The position numbers were made by a program, and so were the translations under genes. DNA of 64,000 nucleotides from Hyphomicrobiaceae bacterium. Its GTDB lineage: Bacteria > Pseudomonadota > Alphaproteobacteria > Rhizobiales > Aestuariivirgaceae. The notes beneath the pieces were generated by a model. It did not search any database, was not told the origin of the DNA, and saw only the letters and a program-made list of their open reading frames with translations. Below, one piece after another: positions 28,678 to 36,870 of this stretch. Numbering within the stretch: the first letter of the stretch is position 1; the number at the start of each line of letters is the position of its first letter. The stretch is taken from NCBI GenBank assembly GCA_900298995.1, contig OMIC01000029.1:39505-103504 (forward strand). The letters run 5' to 3'.

Positions 28678-29628
28678 TCAGTCGTCCTGCTTCGGTTTGC
28701 TGCCCTTGATCCGCGCCTCGCGCAGATGCAGGTCCGCCGGCGCCCCCTTCAGGTCTTCCGGACGCGCCAGGCCGAAGGTACGCTTCTTCAGTTCCATCAC
28801 CAGTTCGGTGCGATCCTCGATGTGGGCGATCTCGGCGAAGGGAATGGGCGCACCCACCCTCACCTTCAGCCGTGAGCCGATGCGCCGAGCCGTTTCGCGG
28901 AAGACAAGCGACAGGCGCAGCGTGAGGCTCAGGTGGCTGGCGAGCTGAAACAGTCTCGAATTCTGGCCCACGAAAAACACCGGCACCACCGTCGCCTTCG
29001 AGGCGCGAAGAAGCTTCGCTGTGAACGGCGCCCAGGGCAGATCCACTGCCGGGCCGCGCAGCGGCTTTTCGGAAGTGGACACGCCGCCGCCCGGAAAGAT
29101 GCCGATGGCATGGCCCTCGCGCAGCCAGGCCTGTGCCTGGATGCGGGAATTGACGTTGGTCTCCCGTGCCTCGCGCGTTGGTGCGAAGGCAACTGGCAGA
29201 AGATGGGACGCAGCCTCGGGTGCCTGGCATAGAACATCATTGGCCAGCACCTTGGTATCGGGACGGACCTTCATGGCAAGCCACGTGAGGGTGATCCCGT
29301 CGAGAACGCCATAGGGGTGGTTGGCAATGAACAGCACAGGTCCCTCGGCAGGCGTGCTGGCAAGGGCCTTCTCGTCATACTCGACCCTGATGCGCAGCAG
29401 GCGCATGGCAGAGTCGAAAAACCCTTCACCGTTCTTCAGATTGTTCTGGTGCTGCAGGTAGAGTTTCTTGAGCTTGCGTTGCCCGCCGATCTTCTCGATC
29501 GCCTGGATGACGGCACGCTGAAGCACCGGCTGGTCGGCCGTTGAGTAGCTGAATCGGACCTTCTTGGGCGCGAGAGTGGTGAGGCGGTTCGCCATGTGTG
29601 GCTTGAGGTGGTGAATCAGGCTTTCCAT
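28678..29628 (-). CDS. Lysophospholipid acyltransferase family protein (PlsC-like)
   Basis: A 316-residue protein with the PlsC-type acyltransferase domain: catalytic NHPYGVLDG (NHxxxxD) and acceptor-binding IFPGGGVSTSE. This arrangement resembles acyltransferases annotated as putative hemolysins or ornithine-lipid enzymes rather than canonical PlsC with FPEG. It likely acylates a lysophospholipid or amino-lipid at the inner membrane. Start choice is uncertain: ATG at 29628 (MESLIHHLKPHMANRL) or 29595 (MANRL); neither has a strong ribosome site. Convergent with tam, divergent from a GST gene. Confidence 0.78.
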   Translation of the reverse strand: MESLIHHLKPHMANRLTTLAPKKVRFSYSTADQPVLQRAVIQAIEKIGGQRKLKKLYLQHQNNLKNGEGFFDSAMRLLRIRVEYDEKALASTPAEGPVLFIANHPYGVLDGITLTWLAMKVRPDTKVLANDVLCQAPEAASHLLPVAFAPTREARETNVNSRIQAQAWLREGHAIGIFPGGGVSTSEKPLRGPAVDLPWAPFTAKLLRASKATVVPVFFVGQNSRLFQLASHLSLTLRLSLVFRETARRIGSRLKVRVGAPIPFAEIAHIEDRTELVMELKKRTFGLARPEDLKGAPADLHLREARIKGSKPKQDD

Positions 29629-29715
29629 CGCATTTCGGGGCCTGACATGCAATGGAAGAGGTTCCCTCGCGGGTGCTGCCGGGCCTATGCTCCGGGTTGG
29701 GGAGGATTCGCGCTC

Positions 29716-30339
29716 ATGTACACGCTCTATGCTCGAAACACGGCTGGTTCCATGGCTCCGGAGGCGTTGCTCGCCGCCTGCGGTGCTGACTACCGAGTGG
29801 TCATCGTCGAGCGCAAGCCCGACGGGTCCTTCGAGGAATTCTTCCATCGAATCAATCCCAAAGCTGAGGTGCCGACGCTGGTCCTGCCGGATGACAGCGT
29901 GATGACGGAAAGCGCCGCCATCATGATTCACCTCGCCGACCTGCACCCTGCGGCCGGCCTGGCGCCAGCCATCGGCTCGCCGCAGCGGGCTCGTTACCTG
30001 CGCTGGATGGTCTATCTCGCCACCACCGTCTACATGAGCGACCTGCGGCTGTTCTACCCCGCGCGCTATTCAACCGATCCCGGCGCGGCGGATGGCATCA
30101 AGGCGAAGGCCCTGGAAATGATGGACGCGGAATTCGCGATCTATGCCGATGCCCTGGGTACCGGGCCCTTCATGCTCGGAGAGAAGCTCTCCGCGCTCGA
30201 CATCTATGCCGCCATGATCTGCACCTGGGTGCCGGATATGAAGGTGCTGTTTGCAAGACATCCCAATCTCGCCCGCATGTACGAGGCGGTGATTGCTGAT
30301 CCAGCAATCAGGGCCGTGTGGGATCGCAACGGCCAGTGA
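29716..30339 (+). CDS. Glutathione S-transferase family protein
   Basis: A 207-residue GST-fold protein: N-terminal thioredoxin-like domain with the cis-Pro in AEVPTLVL and the gamma-glutamyl-binding acidic-Ser pair in MTESAAIMIHLA, then an all-helical C-terminal domain (MLGEKLSALDIYAAM). GGAGG lies 10 bases before the ATG at 29716. Substrate is unknown. A second GST gene is at 38210. Confidence 0.88.
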   Translation: MYTLYARNTAGSMAPEALLAACGADYRVVIVERKPDGSFEEFFHRINPKAEVPTLVLPDDSVMTESAAIMIHLADLHPAAGLAPAIGSPQRARYLRWMVYLATTVYMSDLRLFYPARYSTDPGAADGIKAKALEMMDAEFAIYADALGTGPFMLGEKLSALDIYAAMICTWVPDMKVLFARHPNLARMYEAVIADPAIRAVWDRNGQ

Positions 30340-30372
30340 GCCGGCGGGCACTTTGCTCCGGTCTGTGACGGC

Positions 30373-31125
30373 TCAGTAGCAGGGCGGGTAGGGCCCGTAG
30401 CCGCAGGGCTGGTTGCTGTCGCCGCCATCATAGTAGTAGCGGTGATAGTAGGGATGCGCGACAGCCGCGCCGACGGCGGCGCCTGCAACGGCTCCGGCTG
30501 CAACTCCCGCTGCGACATCCCCGCCATGCCAGCCGTACCAGCCATGCTGACCATGCCAGCCGTCACCCGCGGCGGCCCATCCTCCATGGTCGCCGCCATG
30601 CATGCCGCCGCCACCGCCGAAGCCGCCGCCTCTGTCGATGAACACCGCGGCCGGGCCCTTCAGGCCCTTGAGATCGCCCTCGAGCACGTTGACATCAAAT
30701 GTCAGCGTGCCGCCCTCGAATGTGGGGTTCATCAGTACGACGACCGCGTCGGTGACGCCATCCGTGCTGCCGCCCAGCACCGACACGGTGGCATTGGGGG
30801 GGTCGTTCTTGAAGCTGTCCTTGCCATCACCCCAGCGCGACACGAAGGCCTCCGTGGTTTCATGACCGGCGGCGCGCACCGGCCGGTCGGCGAAGACGAT
30901 CATGTTCGTGGCGACGCCATTGAGGGTGAGTTTTCCACCTGCCAGCGATGCCGCCTCGGCATTGATCACGAACAGCGAGGGGACGGGCGCGCTCGTTGAG
31001 GTCTGGCCGATGGTCTTCTGCAGCGGAATGTGCGGATTGGCCGTTTCGGCGGATGCGGCCGTGGCCGCGATCATCGTCAGACCAGCGGTGGCCAGCGCCA
31101 CGCGGGCAAGGGTTCCAGGTTTCAT
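30373..31125 (-). CDS. Secreted Gly/His-rich protein of unknown function
   Basis: A 250-residue exported protein: signal peptide (VALATAGLTMIAATAASA), then a globular region of about 130 residues of mixed beta character with no motif I recognise, then a low-complexity tail very rich in Gly, His, Trp and Ala (GGGFGGGGGMHGGDHGGW), an Ala/Gly glycine-zipper-like segment (VAAGVAAGAVAGAAVGAAVA), and a Tyr-rich end with two Cys. GAGGAG fixes the ATG at 31125. The tail could bind metals or insert in a membrane; both are guesses. It lies 100 bases after metF on the same strand. Confidence 0.7.
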   Translation of the reverse strand: MKPGTLARVALATAGLTMIAATAASAETANPHIPLQKTIGQTSTSAPVPSLFVINAEAASLAGGKLTLNGVATNMIVFADRPVRAAGHETTEAFVSRWGDGKDSFKNDPPNATVSVLGGSTDGVTDAVVVLMNPTFEGGTLTFDVNVLEGDLKGLKGPAAVFIDRGGGFGGGGGMHGGDHGGWAAAGDGWHGQHGWYGWHGGDVAAGVAAGAVAGAAVGAAVAHPYYHRYYYDGGDSNQPCGYGPYPPCY

Positions 31126-31225
31126 CGGCTGTCTCCTCTTGGGTTGATGTGCGCCCCGCAAGCCCGTCAGGAGAGTAACATGCACTTGCCGTGCTAGCCA
31201 TACCACCTGAGGATGCGGAAATCTG

Positions 31226-32107
31226 TCAGGCTGCACGACTGAGTTGTCCAAGTCCCAGAACCCGGCTGATCGCATAGACGAGGTCTGCGCGATTGAGTGT
31301 GTAGAAGTGAAAATGCGTCACGCCTTCGCGGCGCAGCGCATCGACCTGCTCGGCTGCCACCATGGCTGCCACCAGGTTGCGGGTTTCCGGATCTTCGTCG
31401 AGACCTTCGAAACGCCTTGCGAGCGCAGGCGGCACATGCGCGCCGCATTTGGCGGCAAATTCGCTCACCCGCGCAAACGAGGTGATGGGCAGTATGCCGG
31501 GCACCAGCTCGATCTTGATGCCGCGCGCGGCGATGCGGTCCCGAAGCCTCAGAAAGAAGGCATTGTGAAAGAAGAACTGCGAGATGGCGCGACTGGCGCC
31601 ATGCTCGGCCTTGTCGGCCATGAAGGCGAGGTCCTCTTCGATGGAGACGGATTCCGGGTGACGCTCGGGATAGGCCGAGACGGAGACTTCGAAATCGCCC
31701 AGTTCGCGTATGCCGCGCACCAGATCGGCCGCGTTGCGATAGCCGTCGGGATGCGGTTCGAAACGGCTGCCGACGCCGGACGGCGGATCGCCGCGCAGCG
31801 CCACGATGTGGCGCACGCCCGCCGCCGCGAAATCCTTCACCACCGCATTGACCTCCGCCTTGCTTGCACCGACGCAGGTGAGATGCGCGGCGGGCTTCAG
31901 CGACGTCTCGCAAGCGATGCGGCGGACCGTGGACAGGGTGCGGTCGCGCGTTGTCCCGCCTGCGCCATAGGTCACGGAGACGAATTCGGGGCCGATGGTT
32001 TCAAGCCGCCTGATCGTGCGCCAGAAGCTCTCGTCATCGGGCGTCTTCGGCGGGAAGAACTCGAAGGATACGGAAAGCCCGGTGGTGTCTTCGGCGAAGG
32101 CAATCAT
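31226..32107 (-). CDS. metF: 5,10-methylenetetrahydrofolate reductase
   Basis: FAD enzyme reducing 5,10-methylene-THF to 5-methyl-THF, the methyl donor for methionine synthesis. The 293-residue TIM-barrel protein begins with SVSFEFFPPKTPDDE and has VTYGAGGTTRDRT and HIVALRGDPP, all family hallmarks. Its ATG overlaps the stop of the upstream ArsR-methyltransferase gene (ATGA), so they form one coupled unit controlled by the promoter and operator near 33109-33137. This gene pair is conserved in alphaproteobacteria. Confidence 0.96.
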   Translation of the reverse strand: MIAFAEDTTGLSVSFEFFPPKTPDDESFWRTIRRLETIGPEFVSVTYGAGGTTRDRTLSTVRRIACETSLKPAAHLTCVGASKAEVNAVVKDFAAAGVRHIVALRGDPPSGVGSRFEPHPDGYRNAADLVRGIRELGDFEVSVSAYPERHPESVSIEEDLAFMADKAEHGASRAISQFFFHNAFFLRLRDRIAARGIKIELVPGILPITSFARVSEFAAKCGAHVPPALARRFEGLDEDPETRNLVAAMVAAEQVDALRREGVTHFHFYTLNRADLVYAISRVLGLGQLSRAA

Positions 32108-33087
32108 GTGGCGCGGTCCTTGAGGCTGACAGGAACGGTGGAGGGGGCGGTGCTGGCCAGCCACATCGACACGGTCAGGCCCTTGCCCTGTGGCCGCCAG
32201 GGCGGCGGGAGAACCTCATGCTGGGTCAGGCTGAGACCGGCCCTGGTGAGCCATTGGGCCATGTGCTCTGCGGCGATGCCGAGTCGCCGGTGGGCGTGTT
32301 CGGCGCGCAGTTCGTCCAGCTCGTGAGGCGCGAAATCCACGATCAGCAGCCGCCCGCCAGGCGTCAGGATGCGCGCGGCCTCGGCCAGCGCCCGCGCCGG
32401 ATCTTCGAGGAAGTGCAGCACCTGATGGATGGTCACGAAATCGGCAAAGCCGTCGGGAAAGGGCAGGGCATAAATCTCGCCGTGGCGTATCTGCGCATGG
32501 CGTACCCCGGCAGCCTCGAGACTGACGCGGGCGATGGCCAGCATGTCGCGGCTTGAGTCGATTCCGACCGATTGCTGGGCGCGGCTTGCGAAGCGGCGAA
32601 GCACCGCTCCGGTCCCGGTGCCGAGATCGACATGGAGGCGGATGGGGGCCGAGCCTGCGAGACGGACCATGGCCTGCTCCACATCTTCCTCGCGCACGTG
32701 GAGTGAGCGCAGTTGCTCCCAGCGGGCGGCGTTCTCGGCGAAATAGCGGGCGGCTTCCTCGGCCCTGCGGCTGCGGATATCCTCGAGCCTTGCGAGGTCG
32801 CCCGCCAGAACGGCGTCGGAACCTGGCAGGAGATCGACGATCGCCCGGGCCAGCGCGCCGCCCATGTCCTCTTCGCGCAGGCGGAACAGCACCCAGTTGC
32901 CCTCCTTGTGGCGGCTGATGAGGCCGGCCTCCGCCATGAGCTTGAGATGGCGGCTGACGCGCGGCTGGCTCTGCCCGAGGATCTGGGTCAGTTCGCTGAC
33001 ATTGGCCTCGCCATGGGCCAGGAGGAACAGGATTCGGACCCGCGTGGCCTCGGCCGCTGCGCGCAATCCGGAGAGCAGTTCATCCAC
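32104..33087 (-). CDS. ArsR-family regulator fused to a SAM-dependent methyltransferase
   Basis: A 327-residue fusion. Residues 1-90 are a winged-helix ArsR domain (ATRVRILFLLAHGEANVSEL, recognition helix QPRVSRHLKLMAEAGLI). Residues 150-300 are a class I methyltransferase with motif I VDLGTGTGAV (153-162). The adjacent metF and the SAM-binding module suggest a sensor of SAM or S-adenosylhomocysteine that controls the methionine cycle; known ArsR regulators such as SahR act this way. Translation starts at GTG with GGGAGG eight bases upstream. A palindrome lies over its own promoter, suggesting autoregulation. Whether the domain methylates anything is unknown. Confidence 0.88.
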   Translation of the reverse strand: MDELLSGLRAAAEATRVRILFLLAHGEANVSELTQILGQSQPRVSRHLKLMAEAGLISRHKEGNWVLFRLREEDMGGALARAIVDLLPGSDAVLAGDLARLEDIRSRRAEEAARYFAENAARWEQLRSLHVREEDVEQAMVRLAGSAPIRLHVDLGTGTGAVLRRFASRAQQSVGIDSSRDMLAIARVSLEAAGVRHAQIRHGEIYALPFPDGFADFVTIHQVLHFLEDPARALAEAARILTPGGRLLIVDFAPHELDELRAEHAHRRLGIAAEHMAQWLTRAGLSLTQHEVLPPPWRPQGKGLTVSMWLASTAPSTVPVSLKDRAT

Positions 33088-33108
33088 GTGCTTATCCTCC
33101 CTATAACT

Positions 33109-33137
33109 ACATAAACATATCCTTATGTCGATTGCAA
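33109..33137 (-). promoter_or_regulatory. Promoter with palindromic operator for the ArsR-metF unit
   Basis: On the minus strand TTGCAA (33137-33132) and TTATGT (33114-33109) are 17 bases apart, a plausible -35/-10 pair. A 20-base palindrome (33109-33128; ACATAA arms perfect, 8 of 10 half-site positions matched) covers the -10 and part of the spacer. ArsR proteins usually repress from such positions. The GTG start lies 22 bases downstream at 33087. Confidence 0.6.
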
Positions 33138-33205
33138 CGCCATTTTGGTCGCGGCGCCCACATCACGCCTTGAACCCGGCGCTATTTCGCAACATCTTGC
33201 ATTCG

Positions 33206-33228
33206 CCCAATTTTAAGGGAGAATTGGG
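33206..33228. promoter_or_regulatory. Inverted repeat CCCAATT-N9-AATTGGG upstream of mlaC-like genes
   Basis: Perfect 7-base arms (33206-33212 and 33222-33228) about 40 bases before the first mlaC-like start. It could be an operator near the promoter or a 5' leader hairpin. There is no T-run. Confidence 0.4.
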
Positions 33229-33267
33229 AGCGTCTGGCGATGGCTCGGGTCGCCTTGAGGAGGAACT

Positions 33268-33876
33268 ATGCGTGCCTGGAATGATCGTCCGCTGAACCGG
33301 CGGGCGCTGTTGGGAGGTTTTGCAGCGGGCCTTTGCGCGCTGGCCGCGCCCGCAAGGGCCAATACCCCGGCCGAGGACTACGTGACGCGGATCGCCGCGG
33401 ACGTCATGAACCTCGCCAACAACGGCAAGAAGGGTCCGGCGCTCCGCCAGAAGTTCGCCGACCTCATGAACCGCTACATCAATCTCAAGGGGATCGCCGA
33501 CTATGCGTTGGGTCCCTATGCCAAGAAGCTCCCCGCCGGGCGGCGCGATGAATTCTACGATCTTGTCAGCAACTATGCGGCGGCCCTCTTTGTCTATTAT
33601 GTGGAGGACTTCCGCGGCACCACGCTCGAGATCATGTCCACCAGCAAGCAGGGCAAGTTCACGGTGATCCAGAGTGCGATCACCGGCAGTGGCGGCCGCG
33701 AGCAGGTGCGCTGGCGCCTGACGCCATCCGGAAGCGGCTACAGAGTGAGCGACGTCAACATCAAGGGCGTGTGGCTCACCATCTCCATGAAGGACCGTTT
33801 CAGCAAGGTGCTGAAATCCTCCAAGGGCGATTTCGAGCCTCTGTTCGCGGAACTGCGCGAGGCCGAAACCTGGTAG
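33268..33876 (+). CDS. MlaC/Ttg2D family phospholipid-binding protein (first copy)
   Basis: Periplasmic protein of the MlaC/Ttg2D family, which carries phospholipids between the outer and inner membranes; the hopanoid-linked HpnM belongs to the same family. 202 residues with a twin-arginine-like leader (NRRALLGGFAAGLCALAAPA). The body has the family layout: helical FADLMNRYINLKGIADYALG, then beta strands with GYRVSDVNIKGVWLTISMKDRF. AGGAGGAACT is an excellent ribosome site before the ATG. mlaA, mlaD, mlaE and mlaF are not adjacent. A paralogue follows after 76 bases. Confidence 0.82.
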   Translation: MRAWNDRPLNRRALLGGFAAGLCALAAPARANTPAEDYVTRIAADVMNLANNGKKGPALRQKFADLMNRYINLKGIADYALGPYAKKLPAGRRDEFYDLVSNYAAALFVYYVEDFRGTTLEIMSTSKQGKFTVIQSAITGSGGREQVRWRLTPSGSGYRVSDVNIKGVWLTISMKDRFSKVLKSSKGDFEPLFAELREAETW

Positions 33877-33952
33877 CGGCTCCGCGGCGCGGTTGACGCG
33901 CACCGAGGCTCTCCACTATGCGGGTTGGGACAGGGATTCACGAACGCGAATC

Positions 33953-34543
33953 ATGCCCAGCAACGACCCGTCCAACTCTCGGCGTATCACGCGGCGCGCG
34001 GCTGTCTCGACGCTGCTTGCCGCGCTGGTGTCACCGGCGCTCGCGGCAGGCGAAGAGCAGGCTGTCGCCTACATGCGCAAGGTGGCCAAGGACATGCTCA
34101 ATGCCCATCGCCAGGGCACGGTCGCCAGCTTCAAGCGCGCCATTCAGCGCCATGCCGATGTGGCGGCGATCGCCGACTACTCGTTGGGCCAGTACCGCTC
34201 GAAGCTGACGGCAGCCCAGAAGCAGGCCTATTACGGCGGCACGGCAACCTTCATGGCGCGTTACTTCGCCGACCAGTCGCGTGAATTCACCGTCGCAAAA
34301 TATGAAGTCGGCGAGGCCGACGCCGATGGCAAGACCATCAATGTCCAGACCAAGGTCTTCCTGATGAACGGCAAGTCCTACACGGTGGTCTGGAAGCTCT
34401 CGCAGCGCAGCGGCGGCTACAAGGTCGAGGACGCGAAGGTGATGGGCTTCTCGCTCATCTATCTCCAGCGCGGCATCTTCACCTCGTTCCTGTCCAAGCG
34501 GAACGGCGATGTGGCGCAGCTGGTCTCCGCGCTCAACCGCTGA
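33953..34543 (+). CDS. MlaC/Ttg2D family phospholipid-binding protein (second copy)
   Basis: A 196-residue paralogue of the preceding protein with the same order of elements: leader with a twin arginine (ITRRAAVSTLLAALVSPALA), helical HADVAAIADYSLGQYRSKL, and the C-terminal GGYKVEDAKVMGFSLIYLQR. The frame is open upstream, but the ATG at 33953 is closest to the leader. The two copies are clearly diverged, so the duplication is not recent. Tandem mlaC-like genes outside an mla operon suggest a specialised lipid-transfer role; this is inference. Confidence 0.8.
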   Translation: MPSNDPSNSRRITRRAAVSTLLAALVSPALAAGEEQAVAYMRKVAKDMLNAHRQGTVASFKRAIQRHADVAAIADYSLGQYRSKLTAAQKQAYYGGTATFMARYFADQSREFTVAKYEVGEADADGKTINVQTKVFLMNGKSYTVVWKLSQRSGGYKVEDAKVMGFSLIYLQRGIFTSFLSKRNGDVAQLVSALNR

Positions 34544-34548
34544 TCTCC

Positions 34549-35004
34549 TCAGTTCTGCTGGATGCTCTTCAGGAACGTGACCAGCGACTGAATGCGGTCA
34601 TTGACTACCAGCTCGCGGGCCTCCCGGTCGGTGTCCGCGGAGGCAGCCTCCCGGTTGAACCAGTCGCCCCACACGGGCATGTCGCGCATCCCGTGGACCT
34701 TCACGTCCGAACGCCCGTCGATCACCCCGATGACGCGCTCCTCGGGGAAGATCCCGCTGTTGAGCTTGCTCAGCCTGGTCAGGTCCGGGACGGCCAGCGT
34801 CAGGAACTCGCCCAGCGTGCCGTCGCCCTCGCCACCGACGCCGTGGCAGGCCGCGCAATAATTGATGAAGTCGCGCCGACCGAGTTCGAGGCTGATGCCC
34901 TCGCTCATGAGGCTTGCGCCGGACGTGCCATCCGCCCGGCCCGGCAGGGTCGCCGCCAGTATGAAGGCCGCAGCAAGGCCGCTGGCCAGAAGTCTGTTCC
35001 GCAT
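34549..35004 (-). CDS. Periplasmic mono-haem c-type cytochrome
   Basis: A 151-residue class I-like cytochrome c with a signal peptide (LLASGLAAAFILAATLPGRA) and one haem-binding motif, C50-A-A-C53-H54. A Met in GMRDMPVWG is a candidate sixth ligand. It probably carries electrons in the periplasm; the partner is unknown, and no oxidase or dehydrogenase gene adjoins it. AGGGAG lies before the ATG at 35004. A perfect FNR/FixK-type box lies 55 bases upstream, in the shared divergent region, pointing to oxygen-responsive control. Confidence 0.87.
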   Translation of the reverse strand: MRNRLLASGLAAAFILAATLPGRADGTSGASLMSEGISLELGRRDFINYCAACHGVGGEGDGTLGEFLTLAVPDLTRLSKLNSGIFPEERVIGVIDGRSDVKVHGMRDMPVWGDWFNREAASADTDREARELVVNDRIQSLVTFLKSIQQN

Positions 35005-35058
35005 GTGTCGCTCCCTCTTCTCAGGGTGCACCATCGCGCGATTGCCTGCCCCCGGTCA

Positions 35059-35072
35059 TTGACAAGGGTCAA
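35059..35072. promoter_or_regulatory. FNR/FixK-type box TTGA-N6-TCAA
   Basis: TTGACAAGGGTCAA is a perfect match to the TTGA-N6-TCAA site of FNR/FixK regulators; the symmetry extends to ATTGAC/GTCAAT (35058-35073). It lies between the divergent cytochrome c (start 35004) and extensin-like (start 35136) genes. A CATAAG at 35097-35102 would place the box near -43 for the plus-strand gene, while the cytochrome is the more expected target. Confidence 0.55.
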
Positions 35073-35135
35073 TTGAAGGATCCTTAACCCTGTGGCCATA
35101 AGGGTGACCGCCTCGGTATTGGCGTTGCTCTGTCC

Positions 35136-35783
35136 ATGGTCTGTGTGCGTAAACTTGCGATCTTTGCCGCCGTGGCCGTCAGTCTGACGGGCTGTGGAAG
35201 CTTCACGCACAAGAAGAGCTTCGATACGCGCGGCCTGCGTCCGCCCGAGAACTACTGCCCCGTCAAGCCCTCGCGCCTCGGCCTTGCCGAGAAGATCCGC
35301 AACATCGACGAGGGCAATGGCTGCGAGGTTCCCAATGCCTGGCGCGTGCAGGCCTTGGGCAGCGTGAGCTTCAGCGAAGAGGCCACCCTCACCTGTGGCA
35401 TGGCCTCGCCACTGCGGGACTGGCTGGAGGATCAGGTCCAGCCGACGGCCCAGCGCAGTTTCGGCGAGAGCGTCGTCAGCATCGATGTGGCCGCGTCCTA
35501 CGCCTGCCGGGCGCGCAACAATTCCTGGGGCGGCAAGATGAGCGAGCATGGCTTTGGCAATGCCATCGACATCGCCGCCTTCACTCTGGAGAGCGGCCGC
35601 CGGATCAGTGTCATCGAGGGCTGGAACGGCCCCGCCGATGAACGGCAGTTCCTGCACCGTGTTCATGACGCGGCCTGCGGCGAGTTCCGGACCGTTCTGG
35701 GGCCGGCCGCCGACCGCCATCATCATGACCACCTGCATCTTGATCTGCAGAACCGGTCCGGCAGTGGCAGCTACTGCCGCTAG
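35136..35783 (+). CDS. Extensin-like C-terminal domain lipoprotein
   Basis: A 215-residue predicted lipoprotein: lipobox LTGC with Cys20 as the acylation site. The domain is the extensin-like (DUF-type, Extensin-like_C) fold related to D-Ala-D-Ala metallopeptidases, with SEHGFGNAIDIAAF and a terminal HHHDHLHLD metal-type motif, plus several conserved Cys. This suggests a peptidoglycan-related envelope role, not proven. It is the first of a run of plus-strand genes up to the amidase at 36867. Confidence 0.85.
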   Translation: MVCVRKLAIFAAVAVSLTGCGSFTHKKSFDTRGLRPPENYCPVKPSRLGLAEKIRNIDEGNGCEVPNAWRVQALGSVSFSEEATLTCGMASPLRDWLEDQVQPTAQRSFGESVVSIDVAASYACRARNNSWGGKMSEHGFGNAIDIAAFTLESGRRISVIEGWNGPADERQFLHRVHDAACGEFRTVLGPAADRHHHDHLHLDLQNRSGSGSYCR

Positions 35784-35830
35784 GCCCGGTCCTGTTGCAA
35801 TTCCGGACCATCCGGCGCATATCACCGCCC

Positions 35831-36163
35831 ATGGAACAGGAAATCATCAAGCCCGACGCCACGCCGCGCGCCGGATCCCAGGGGTTCAGCCCGGTCGGCA
35901 GCCTCATGGCGGCCTTCGGGGCAACTCTGCTGATGGCGTGTTTCACGGGCTCTGCGATGGTGGCATCCGTGTGGGCCTTCGCCAAGCTGCTGGGCGTGCC
36001 GGACATCGCCATGTATGTCGTCATGGCGGTTGGGCTGGTGCCGGTGGTCTGGGTGACCGTCTGGACGGCCGGACGCGCCTGGCATGTCGAGCGGCTCCTG
36101 GCCTCGGGCCTCGACATCGACGCCCCCGTGTTCAGCATGAGCTACTACTTCAAGAAGCGCTGA
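35831..36163 (+). CDS. Small membrane protein of unknown function
   Basis: A 110-residue protein with two strongly hydrophobic segments (residues about 25-52 and 60-80) and a short amphipathic C-terminus ending YYFKKR. I do not recognise a family. It starts at ATG 35831, 47 bases after the extensin-like gene, and is followed after 20 bases by the TerB-J protein gene, so it is probably part of the same transcript. Confidence 0.65.
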   Translation: MEQEIIKPDATPRAGSQGFSPVGSLMAAFGATLLMACFTGSAMVASVWAFAKLLGVPDIAMYVVMAVGLVPVVWVTVWTAGRAWHVERLLASGLDIDAPVFSMSYYFKKR

Positions 36164-36183
36164 GTCTTCCGGCCAGGCCCGGC

Positions 36184-36870
36184 ATGTCAATCTGGACACG
36201 GATCGCCGAGACGCTCTCCGCCATAGGCTCCTCGCTCAGCGGTTTCCTGCAGTCGCTTGCTGCCCGCAATCCCACGCCACCCGAAAAGTCCGTCGCCTTC
36301 ACGATCGGCATGATCGCGCTCGGTGCCAAGATGGCGAAGGCCGATGGTGTGGTGACCGAAAATGAGGTCAGGGCCTTCCGGCAGGTGTTCCACATTCCGG
36401 ACGGCGAACTTGCCGCCGTGGCGCGGGTCTTCAACCTGGCCCGCCAGGATGTGGCGGGCTTCGAAGCCTATGGCCGTCAGATCGCGCGCCTGTTCGGCCC
36501 CCGTCACGACATTCTCGAGGATGTGCTGGACGGACTCTTTCACATCGCCAAGGCCGACAATGTCTTCCATCCGTCGGAGGATGGCTTCCTCGCGAGCCTT
36601 GCCGGGATCTTCGGCTTCAGTCCCGAGGACTTCGCGCGGATCAGGGCGCGCCATGTCGAGACGCCCGATGACGACTATCTGATCCTCGGCCTTTCAGAGA
36701 CTGCGGAACTCGGCGAGATCAAGGCCCGCTATCGTGAACTGGTGCGGCGCTATCATCCGGACCGCCACCTCGCGGAAGGCGTGCCCGAAGAGATGCTGGA
36801 AATCGCGACGCGCCGTCTCCAGACCGTGAACGCCGCCTATGCGCGCATCATGAAGCGGCGGGCCCAATGA
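36184..36870 (+). CDS. DjlA-like TerB and J-domain co-chaperone
   Basis: A 228-residue protein with an N-terminal TerB-like helical domain (about residues 35-150, with GMIALGAKMAKADGVVTENE) and a C-terminal J domain containing the essential HPD motif in RRYHPDRH. This is the DjlA layout, and DjlA stimulates DnaK. Unlike E. coli DjlA it has no clear N-terminal membrane anchor. The stop overlaps the amidase start (ATGA). The pairing of a djlA-like gene with an AmpD-type amidase upstream of the dcw cluster is common in Hyphomicrobiales. Confidence 0.87.
   Translation: MSIWTRIAETLSAIGSSLSGFLQSLAARNPTPPEKSVAFTIGMIALGAKMAKADGVVTENEVRAFRQVFHIPDGELAAVARVFNLARQDVAGFEAYGRQIARLFGPRHDILEDVLDGLFHIAKADNVFHPSEDGFLASLAGIFGFSPEDFARIRARHVETPDDDYLILGLSETAELGEIKARYRELVRRYHPDRHLAEGVPEEMLEIATRRLQTVNAAYARIMKRRAQ

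Noticed and set aside
33088..33267. SAM riboswitch upstream of the metF unit.
   Set aside because: The predicted leader is only about 15 bases, too short for a known SAM riboswitch; an operator palindrome explains the control better.
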